Assembly: GCA_937127435.1 (NCBI GenBank)
Contig: CAKZLZ010000186.1
Span: 1-64,000, forward strand
Length of the DNA stretch: 64,000 nt
Origin: an uncultured Verrucomicrobiota bacterium
Lineage (GTDB): Bacteria > Verrucomicrobiota > Kiritimatiellia > SS1-B-03-39 > UBA6053
Direction of reading: 5' to 3'
Below, in pieces: positions 22,901-28,870 of this stretch. The notes below the pieces were generated by a model. That model saw only the letters and a list, made by a program, of their open reading frames with translations, did no database searches and had not been told where the DNA came from. The first letter of the stretch is position 1, and each line of letters starts with the position of its first letter. The position numbers and the translations under genes are program-made.

Positions 22901-23113
22901 CAGAATCTCCGGAAAAGTGAAGGGCTGGAAGTTTCCGACCGCATTCAAGTACGCTTCCGGGGATCGGAAGTGGTGCAGGCCGCCGTTTCCGAACATCGGG
23001 AATTCATCATGGCCGAAATTCTGGCGTTGGTCTTCGATTTCGATGCCGACCTCGAAGCGGAAGTGCTGGAACTCAACGGCGAAGAAGCGGCTTTTGTGAT
23101 TGTGAAGAATTAA
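19988..23113 (+). CDS. ileS: Isoleucyl-tRNA synthetase, eukaryote-like type
   Basis: Charges tRNA-Ile. The ATG at 19988 gives 1041 residues. The HIGH motif appears as PHYGHL (54-59) and the KMSKS motif as KMSKR (595-599). FYDGPPFATGLPHYGH and RFGWDCHGLPIE are typical of the eukaryote-like IleRS branch, which is found in scattered bacteria and is generally associated with mupirocin tolerance. The CP1 editing domain (TTPWTLPAN, GTGIVHMAPAYGEDDY) is present. The C-terminal anticodon-binding region has no evident zinc-binding cysteine set. The 190-bp leader has a hairpin near 19891-19918 but no convincing T-box. Confidence 0.96.
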   Translation: MFDPVSNKIDFPRNEEEMLAFWEAQGIFQKSLDQRADNEEFVFYDGPPFATGLPHYGHLLAGTIKDIVPRYQTMRGKYVERRFGWDCHGLPIEALAQDDLGLAGTTAIVEAGVDVFNEKCRSMVQTYVNEWRKTVTRMGRWVDFDNDYKTMDTDFMESIWWVFQQLWDKGRIYKAHRIMPYSWKLTTPLSNFEANRNYKDVQDPAITCRFKLKDETLFGAQAHFLAWTTTPWTLPANLALCVGPEIDYVAVQDLSDDTIYVMAEARLASYFPKADAYKLLKTVKGAELEGQGYEPLFNYFTDHENSFRVLTDDFVSTGDGTGIVHMAPAYGEDDYRICRDAGIELVDPLDAEACFTSKVPDFAGQLCKDADKGIIRALKDAGKLVHQSTIQHSYPFCERTDTPLIYRAIEAWYVKVDDLRDKMQTLNNQVHWTPEYVGSKRFGNWLADANDWNISRNRFWGSCIPVWVSEDGEDSICMGSIEELEKYSGVKVDDLHKHVLDKVVFEKDGKTYRRTPEVLDCWFESGAMPYAQQHFPFENAEGFENRYPADFIAEGLDQTRGWFYTLMVLGTILFEKPAFKNVVVNGLVLAEDGQKMSKRLKNYPDPMKVIDQYGADAIRLYMIYSPVVRAENLAFAEDGVKQIMRDLLIPMWNAYSFFVTYANTDGWEPSAKGDKSENLLDRWILSSLEKLSEDVTAAMDDYDLQSAVRPFVHFIEDLTNWYIRRSRRRFWKSEDDDDKHQAYQTLYSVLLTLSKIGAPFVPFITESIYRNLRTEEMPESVHLCDFPHFAGKHRDPDLDKQMAVVQTVVQLGRSLRSEYDLKVRMPLKGIHVATRDMSLKQNIDELKHLVMEELNVKEVWFGEDETALATYSAKPNFKTLGPKLGKKIKLCAASVAKLDTEEITAILGGKTHSVDLDGEAFEMSADDLLISRNPREGLAVASEGQIVVALETGLTPELEQEGLARELVSRLQNLRKSEGLEVSDRIQVRFRGSEVVQAAVSEHREFIMAEILALVFDFDADLEAEVLELNGEEAAFVIVKN

Positions 23114-23118
23114 ACGGA

Positions 23119-23450
23119 TCTAATACGCCGGAATTCCGGGTTTATATTCCGTCGGAGTCCCGAGTTTAAATTAAGCCGGAGTCCCGGGTTTGAATTAAGC
23201 CGGAGTTCCGCGTTTATATTACGCCGGAGTCCCGCGTTTACGCGGAAGTGACAAGGGGCGTTTACGACCCGGTTTCAGAACCCGTGCGCATCGCAACCCC
23301 GGCACCCAAGTCCTAAAGGCCTCGGGCTGACTTCCGCATAAATGCGGGACTCCGGCGTATTTACCCAAGTCCTAAAGGCCTCGGGCTGACTTCCGCGTAA
23401 ACGCGGGACTCCGGCGTAATTTAAACCCGGGACTCCGGCGTCGTGTAAAT
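23119..23450. repeat. RAYT-associated repeat cluster, left of the transposase
   Basis: Four tandem 24-bp units (consensus begins ACGCCGGAGTCCCGCGTTTA) at about 23123-23218 run into a hairpin cassette. The cassette opens with GCCGGAGTCCCGCGTTTACG, continues through a core with GGGGCGTTTACGACCCGG, and closes with the inverse of its first 29 bases. A partial second closing arm follows near 23365-23425. The same sequences lie on the far side of the transposase and at 26.1 and 31.1 kb. No gene is seen in 23114-23472. Confidence 0.93.
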
Positions 23451-23472
23451 ATTCCTATCTTTTTTCTCTTGC

Positions 23473-24105
23473 ATGGATTGTATACACATGAATACTTTAT
23501 ATATGTATGAATGGAGAAAGATTGAGCCCGAAGAGCGCAAGGCTTTATTAGAGGAGCGGCAGCGCTTAAACTGTTCCTGGCACCGACCTTCCCGCCAACA
23601 GCTGGGGGATTGGTGGCATATCACCGCGGCTTGTTATGAACACAAGCCGCTCATAGGCCTCACGCCTGAGCGAATGAATTCTTTTTCCCACGACCTGCTC
23701 GATTGTGTTTCGGCGGATAGTTTGGAAATAAGTGCGTGGTGTCTGCTGCCGAATCATTATCATCTATTGGTTCGGGTCATTGATGAAAAAATTCTTTCAA
23801 AATCATTGGGGAAACTTCATGGACGAACTTCACATGCCTGGAATGTTGAAGAGGGCCTGACCGGTCGAAAATGCTTTCATGGTTTATTACCCAAGCCGAT
23901 CAAAAGTCTGGAACATCGCTGGGCCACCCTGAATTATATTCATCATAACCCGGTGAAGCATGGGTACGTTGAAAAATGGCAGGATTGGCCCTATACCAGT
24001 GCACATGCCTATTTAAAAGAAATGGGAAAAGCGCAAGCGGCAAAGTTTTGGCGGGAGTATCCGGTTTTGGATATGGGCAAAGGCTGGGATGAGGAGAGGG
24101 GGTAA
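23473..24105 (+). CDS. REP-associated tyrosine transposase (RAYT, Y1 HUH family)
   Basis: A single-strand DNA transposase related to IS200/IS605 TnpA, usually present as one domesticated copy that acts on REP sequences. It has 210 residues. The HUH motif is H95-Y-H97 in LLPNHYHLLV, and the likely catalytic tyrosine is Y155 in LNYIHHNPVKHGYV. WWHITAACY in the N-terminal strand is also typical. The gene sits between two arrays of the same hairpin repeats, the arrangement known as a REPtron. No accessory tnpB is present and no terminal IS boundaries are seen. It separates ileS from hemE, so it is probably an insertion between housekeeping genes. Confidence 0.93.
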   Translation: MDCIHMNTLYMYEWRKIEPEERKALLEERQRLNCSWHRPSRQQLGDWWHITAACYEHKPLIGLTPERMNSFSHDLLDCVSADSLEISAWCLLPNHYHLLVRVIDEKILSKSLGKLHGRTSHAWNVEEGLTGRKCFHGLLPKPIKSLEHRWATLNYIHHNPVKHGYVEKWQDWPYTSAHAYLKEMGKAQAAKFWREYPVLDMGKGWDEERG

Positions 24106-24120
24106 ATGTCGGAGTTCAGA

Positions 24121-24400
24121 GTTTAAACTAAGCCGGAGTCCCGCGTTTATATTCCGCCGGAGTCCTAGGTTTATATTACGCCGGAGTCCCGGGTTTATAT
24201 TCCGCCGGAGTCCCGCGTTTACGCGGAAGTAACAAGGGGCGTTTACGACCCGGTTTCAGAACCCGTGCGCATCGCAACCCCGGCACCCAAGTCCTAAAGG
24301 CCTCGGGCTGACTTCCGCGTAAACGCGGGACTCCGGCGCAGTTTAAACCCGGGACTCCGGCCTGTTTCAACTCCGGCGCAGTTGAAACCCGTTGCGCCGT
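24121..24400. repeat. RAYT-associated repeat cluster, right of the transposase
   Basis: Four 24-bp units (about 24129-24224) lead into a complete hairpin cassette with the same orientation and core as on the left side, followed by degraded units up to about 24400. The last units are less conserved, consistent with decay towards hemE. No gene is seen in 24106-24448. Confidence 0.92.
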
Positions 24401-24448
24401 CTATTTCTTTCCCGGTAAAAGTTTGCCAGTTTGGGTGCGGGCACGTAA

Positions 24449-25489
24449 ATGAAGGCCATGACCCAATCCGACCCCATCAATGACTGTTTTTTGAAAGCCT
24501 GCCGAGGCGAAGCTGTATCCCGCACCCCTGTTTGGCTGATGCGTCAGGCCGGACGCTATATGGCTGAATACCGTAAGATGCGGGAGACCTATCCGATTCT
24601 GGAGATGATGAAAAGTCCGGAACGGGCGGCGGAAGTGACCATGCAGCCGGTGCGGGCTTTCGATATCGATGCGGCCATCATTTTTGCGGATATCCTCACC
24701 TTGCTCGAACCCATGGGCCTGAATCTGGAGTTTATTCCCGGGCGCGGACCGGTTTTTCATAATCCGGTAAGGGACAAAGCGGATGTCCTCGCTCTGAAAA
24801 CGGTGGATCCCCACAAGCAAATTGATTTTACCCTCGATGCCATCCGCCTCTCCCGTGAACTTCTGCAAAACAAAATTCCCCTGATCGGATTTTCAGGCGC
24901 GCCCTTTACGCTGGCCTGTTATGCGGTGCAGGGGGGAGGCAGCAAAGATTTTGATGAGGTCCGTGCTTGGATGTATAGCGATCCCGCCCGCTGGTCTGAT
25001 TTAATGGACCGGTTGACCGATGCGGTGACCGAATACCTGCTCGCCCAAATTGATGCCGGCGCCCAGGCCCTGCAGTTGTTCGATAGTTGGGCCGGTTGCC
25101 TGTCGGTAGCAGATTACGAACGCTTCGCCGGACCCTGGACCCGCAAAATCTTTTCCGCATTGGCAGGGAAGGTTCCCACCATTCACTTCTCCGCCAACGG
25201 TGGACATTTACTTGAACAAATTGCGGACATGCCGGTTTCCGTGATTGGACTCGATTGGCGGGTGAGCCCGGCCCAGGTGATGTCCCGCATCGGCACGGAC
25301 CGGGTGTATCAAGGGAATCTGGATCCCGCCCGCCTGCTGGCATCCGACGAAGCAGCGCTCTCCGGTGCTGCCGAAGTTTTAAAAGCCCTCAAACCTGCAA
25401 AGGGTCACATTTTCAATTTAGGACATGGGGTTATCAAAACCACGCCGCCTGAACGGGTGAAACTTTTGGTGGATGCGGTGCACGCCTAA
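24449..25489 (+). CDS. hemE: Uroporphyrinogen decarboxylase
   Basis: Removes four carboxyl groups from uroporphyrinogen III to give coproporphyrinogen III in haem synthesis. Length 346 from the ATG at 24449; a second in-frame ATG lies three codons on. The active-site loop LMRQAGRYMAEYR carries R32 and R36, the catalytic Asp is D81 in IIFADIL, and GAPFTLACY and GHGVIKTTPPE are the other conserved stretches. Other haem genes are not adjacent. It ends 32 bp before rlmH on the same strand. Confidence 0.97.
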   Translation: MKAMTQSDPINDCFLKACRGEAVSRTPVWLMRQAGRYMAEYRKMRETYPILEMMKSPERAAEVTMQPVRAFDIDAAIIFADILTLLEPMGLNLEFIPGRGPVFHNPVRDKADVLALKTVDPHKQIDFTLDAIRLSRELLQNKIPLIGFSGAPFTLACYAVQGGGSKDFDEVRAWMYSDPARWSDLMDRLTDAVTEYLLAQIDAGAQALQLFDSWAGCLSVADYERFAGPWTRKIFSALAGKVPTIHFSANGGHLLEQIADMPVSVIGLDWRVSPAQVMSRIGTDRVYQGNLDPARLLASDEAALSGAAEVLKALKPAKGHIFNLGHGVIKTTPPERVKLLVDAVHA

Positions 25490-25521
25490 AAAATTCTTTT
25501 GGAATCGAAAAGCTCACACCC

Positions 25522-25950
25522 ATGAAATGGAAAATCATCTCTGTCGGTAAACCATCATTCTCCTGGGCCCGGGAGGGCATCGACACCTATTTGAAACGTC
25601 TGCAACCTTTTGCACCGGTGGAAATGATTCAGTTGAAGAAATCTGAAACCGCATTGTTTATGAAGGCCAGTGGATCGGCTCTGCGCTTGGCTTTGGATGA
25701 AAGGGGCAGGGGATTTACCACTTCGGCCATGGCCAAACAGGTGACCGGATGGGAAATGGACGCGGTCAAAGAGGTTGCGGTTTTTATCGGCGGCTCCGAC
25801 GGTCTACCGGCTGACCTCCGCAAAGGGGCGGATGTTTGTTTTCATCTCGGTCCGCAAACCATGATGCATGAGTTGGCGCTGCTGGTATGGATGGAACAGT
25901 TGTACCGGGTTTATACGTTGAAGGCGGATCATCCTTACCATCGCGGGTAA
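25522..25950 (+). CDS. rlmH: 23S rRNA pseudouridine-1915 N3-methyltransferase
   Basis: A small SPOUT methyltransferase that modifies helix 69 of 23S rRNA using S-adenosylmethionine. It is 142 residues long, slightly shorter than the usual 155. The SAM-binding knot has FIGGSDGLP (about 93-101), and the C-terminus ends in the invariant YHRG. The stop codon is the first part of a 27-bp inverted-repeat arm, so the repeat abuts the gene exactly. Confidence 0.94.
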   Translation: MKWKIISVGKPSFSWAREGIDTYLKRLQPFAPVEMIQLKKSETALFMKASGSALRLALDERGRGFTTSAMAKQVTGWEMDAVKEVAVFIGGSDGLPADLRKGADVCFHLGPQTMMHELALLVWMEQLYRVYTLKADHPYHRG

Positions 25951-26075
25951 CACAGACATTCCTGTCTGTGATCGAGAGCGGTTCAACCGCGCTCGCAAAA
26001 AGGATTGAAAGGAGAGGTTGGGGGTTGCTGTCGCGGCTTGCCGCGACAGATCACAGACAGGAATGTCTGTGTTAC
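25947..26075. repeat. Foldback repeat with 27-bp perfect arms after rlmH
   Basis: The arm at 25947-25973 recurs inverted at 26049-26075. Each arm is itself a hairpin around ACAGACATTCCTGTCTGT. Between them lie two further hairpins: GAGAGCGGTT pairing with AACCGCGCTC (one mismatch) around 25974-25995, and CTGTCGCGG pairing with CCGCGACAG near 26027-26048. The rlmH stop is inside the left arm. The same core recurs in the tandem array at 48994. Confidence 0.92.
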
Positions 26076-26115
26076 GTCTTTTTCTTCTTCCCGAAGCGGT
26101 GTCCTTCGCCTTTTA

Positions 26116-26354
26116 ACTACGCCGGAGTCCCGCGTTTGAATTACGCCGGAGTCCCGCGTTTACGCGGAAGTCAGCCCGACGCCCTTCAGGGCTCGGGTGC
26201 TACAAACCAAATCAAACACAGGCAAAGCGAATACGCTCAGGTTCTGAAACCGGGTCGTGAACGCCCCTTGTCACTTCCGCGTAAACGCGGGACTCCGGCG
26301 TAATTTAAACCCGGCGCTCCGGCGTAATTCAAACCCGACTCGCCGGTTTAAATC
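26116..26354. repeat. RAYT-family hairpin cassette with inverted core
   Basis: One and a half 24-bp units lead into the usual 29-bp arm (from about 26140), and a matching closing arm ends near 26301, followed by two variant units. The core between the arms reads in the opposite direction from the cassettes at 23.2, 24.2 and 31.2 kb, with the GACAAGGGGCGTT side now next to the right arm. It lies between the convergent rlmH and plsY genes; no gene is seen in 25951-26358. Confidence 0.9.
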
Positions 26355-26358
26355 TGGC

Positions 26359-26991
26359 TTACAAATCCCCGTTCGCTTTCTTCTTCCCGAAGCGGTGTTC
26401 TTCACCCTTTAATAATCGCTGGATATTTGTGCGGTGCCGATAGACGGCGACCAGCCCCAGGGCTGTGAGGATGCCATCAATCACGAGGCTTTGCGGGGGA
26501 AGAAACCAAGTCGAGACGGCTATCGCAACGGCAGCCAAAATGGAACTCAGGGAAACGATGCGGCTGAGGACCATAGACAATCCCCAAGTGACGGCTGCCA
26601 CCAGGATGCACCAGGGAGCGACAGCCACGATCACGCCGGCGGAAGTGGCGATGCCTTTTCCGCCTTTGAATTTTAACCACACCGGGAAATTGTGTCCGAT
26701 GATCGCAAAGGCGCCGGCCAACAAGGGGAGGTTGGGGTGGGCCTGTAAATCGGCCGCAGTCAAAAACAGCAGGGGAAAAATCCAAGAGCTGACCAGGCCT
26801 TTCAGGAAATCAAAAAAGAAACAGAGCAGGCCCCATTTTTTTTCCACCATGCGGAAAACGTTGGTGGCCCCGATGTTGCCACTTCCCTGGGTGCGGATGT
26901 CCACTCCCTGAGTGCGACTGATAAGTAATCCAAAGGGAATAGAGCCTAAGAGATAGGAGATAACTAATAAAAGTAGAATGGGGATTTGCAT
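26359..26991 (-). CDS. plsY: Glycerol-3-phosphate acyltransferase (acyl-phosphate dependent)
   Basis: Transfers an acyl group from acyl-phosphate to glycerol 3-phosphate, the first step of phospholipid synthesis. It is a 210-residue integral membrane protein with about five helices. The three PlsY motifs are visible: GSIPFGLLIS, GSGNIGATNVFR and GHNFPVWLKFKGGKGIATSAG. The C-terminus is basic. It is a single gene facing away from the AT-rich island and convergent with the rlmH side. Confidence 0.96.
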   Translation of the reverse strand: MQIPILLLLVISYLLGSIPFGLLISRTQGVDIRTQGSGNIGATNVFRMVEKKWGLLCFFFDFLKGLVSSWIFPLLFLTAADLQAHPNLPLLAGAFAIIGHNFPVWLKFKGGKGIATSAGVIVAVAPWCILVAAVTWGLSMVLSRIVSLSSILAAVAIAVSTWFLPPQSLVIDGILTALGLVAVYRHRTNIQRLLKGEEHRFGKKKANGDL

Positions 26992-27200
26992 ATAAACCTT
27001 GGGTTTTTCCTCTTCTATAGCAGAAAACCCTGCTTTTCAGGCCCTAAAAGAATTCTAAAATGAGGTTTTTTTGTGCTTGCGTTACCAATAATACCAATGT
27101 ACATTTTTGAACAGCACTGAATCTATCAACTTTTTTTACACTTTTATGCATCATCTTACTTGAAGTCTGTGTATAATCGTTCAAAACGGAGTCCTACATT

Positions 27201-27995
27201 ATGAAAAAGCTCATTATTACCTTAGCACTGGCCCTCTCTGCCAGCATTGTCGCCCAAGCCCAGGCAGTCTATTCCAACACGGTTGGGATGGTGAAGCTTT
27301 CTATTGAAAAAACTTCTTTGGTATTTGTGTCATACCCATTTGAAAGTGATGAGACTAATTTAGATACCATTGTTGGAGATCAACTTACTGGTGCAGGAAA
27401 TTCAGGATCCTCAGATAGAATTATCGTATGGAGTTCTGATTCAAAAACCTATGAAACCTTTTGGAAAGTTGATGGTACGGGAACTGCGTATGATGGGAAG
27501 TGGTATAAGGATGATGGACAGTTTCCACCCGTAGCCGCTGATGTAACTATTTCGACGGGTAGTGGGTTTTGGGTTCAGAGCAGATCTTCTGAAGACCAAG
27601 AGCTGGTTATTAATGGAAATGTTCCTGCAGAACCCGTTTTGGTAAGTATTCCAGAAGGATTAGCTCAGGTTGGAATACCCTATCCCGTAGAGATGAATGT
27701 AAACTCAACAGAGTTTGATATTAATGCCATTGCTAAAGGTGCTGGTAATAGTGGTTCATCTGATCGGCTGATTTTTTGGGACAAAGATACTCAAAGTTAT
27801 ATCTTTCTCTGGTTAGTTGAAGGTACCGGTCAAGCTCAATATGATGGCTTCTGGCATTATGATGATGGAGCATTTCCTCCAACCAAAGCAGATATTGCTA
27901 TTAAACCTGGTACGGGTTTTTGGTTTGAAAGACGGGAAAATTCTGATACTTCATGGACACCGGAATTACCATATGATTTAAATGCTGAGGAATAA
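27201..27995 (+). CDS. AT-rich secreted protein with two homologous domains
   Basis: A 264-residue exported protein of unknown function. A clear signal peptide (about residues 1-21, ending AQAQA) is followed by two domains that repeat the same motif: GAGNSGSSDRIIVW then ...GKWYKDDGQFPP, and GAGNSGSSDRLIFWDK then ...GFWHYDDGAFPP. Each ends in GSGFWVQ or GTGFWFERR. The mature protein is acidic, with few Lys/Arg. Base composition is much more AT-rich than its neighbours, and the same holds for the next gene 19 bp downstream. Similar GSGFW-type exported proteins occur in Verrucomicrobiota; the role is unknown. Confidence 0.7.
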   Translation: MKKLIITLALALSASIVAQAQAVYSNTVGMVKLSIEKTSLVFVSYPFESDETNLDTIVGDQLTGAGNSGSSDRIIVWSSDSKTYETFWKVDGTGTAYDGKWYKDDGQFPPVAADVTISTGSGFWVQSRSSEDQELVINGNVPAEPVLVSIPEGLAQVGIPYPVEMNVNSTEFDINAIAKGAGNSGSSDRLIFWDKDTQSYIFLWLVEGTGQAQYDGFWHYDDGAFPPTKADIAIKPGTGFWFERRENSDTSWTPELPYDLNAEE

Positions 27996-28014
27996 GAGCA
28001 CTCTAAGGATTATT

Positions 28015-28635
28015 ATGAAATTACACTACGTTACTAAATTTACTTGTTTGTTACTGGGACTTTCTTTTGCATCTGTAACTTACTCTGCAATCGATATTTC
28101 TTGGAACAACAATACGCAGGGTAATTTAACTGATTCTGACGGATCAACATTATTATTCGGAACCTCTAGCGATGGTTCAACTGCAGATTTTGCACAACTT
28201 ATCTTTGCAGGAGCAAATGGGATAATAGACGCATTAGACCTGAGCTCATCTGATGGGGTGAGTGGTGATGATGTAGTTATTGGTGTAGCGCACATTGGAT
28301 TTAATATGGGTTTCAGCCCTACAGCCGGGAATATTAATGCCGTAACTTCCTATTCTCTTAATGTAGATGATGTGATTTACGCCCGATTTTTTAATGCTCC
28401 CTCACCTAACTATCCTTCAGAATTGGTACCAACAGCTATTAATGTTGGTACGGCAACTCATTATGGAAACTCATCATCCTATACAATTACCCAAGGGAAT
28501 TTTGATAGCAGTATTGCGACTTATGTCATTGATGCAACCTCAACAAATATTGCGATCCCCGAACCCACCACCATTGCAATTTTGCTGATGGGGATTGCGG
28601 GAATCTTCGGATTCCGTAAGCACTTGCGCAAATAA
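28015..28635 (+). CDS. PEP-CTERM sorted exported protein
   Basis: A 206-residue protein with a signal peptide (about 1-24) and a C-terminal PEP-CTERM tail: IPEPTT, a hydrophobic helix, then FRKHLRK. Such tails are recognised by an EpsH-type exosortase, which moves the protein to or through the cell surface in exopolysaccharide-producing bacteria. The middle is Ser/Asp/Gly/Asn-rich beta structure. The ATG at 28015 follows TAAGGA at a suitable distance and is 19 bp after the previous stop. AT-rich like its neighbour. No exosortase gene is in the window. Confidence 0.82.
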   Translation: MKLHYVTKFTCLLLGLSFASVTYSAIDISWNNNTQGNLTDSDGSTLLFGTSSDGSTADFAQLIFAGANGIIDALDLSSSDGVSGDDVVIGVAHIGFNMGFSPTAGNINAVTSYSLNVDDVIYARFFNAPSPNYPSELVPTAINVGTATHYGNSSSYTITQGNFDSSIATYVIDATSTNIAIPEPTTIAILLMGIAGIFGFRKHLRK

Positions 28636-28662
28636 GCGTTTTTGTTTTGAATTCAAAAGAAA

Positions 28663-28687
28663 GCCTCGCGGATGCGGGGCTTTTTTT
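28663..28687 (+). terminator. Rho-independent terminator after the PEP-CTERM gene
   Basis: GCCTCGC (28663-28669) pairs with GCGGGGC (28674-28680), with one G-T pair, around a GGAT loop and is followed by seven T. It closes the two-gene AT-rich operon. Confidence 0.88.
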
Positions 28688-28870
28688 GTGCGCACGTACT
28701 TGGAGTGTTGAACCCCGCTTTCAGCGTGGCACGGGCGCAGCCTTGGGGGTGGAAAGATTGTTTCCCTAGGGAAAGGTTTTCAGGGGGAAGGATTTAGGGA
28801 TCGTCGGGGTCCGCTTCAGCAAGCTGAAGCTTTTAGAAAGCGGAACTGAAGTTCGCGCACTCCATACGAA

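Noticed and set aside
23119-23218. Short regularly spaced repeats resembling a CRISPR array
   Set aside because: The 24-bp units are in direct contact with no unique spacers, and no cas genes are near; they belong to the RAYT repeats.
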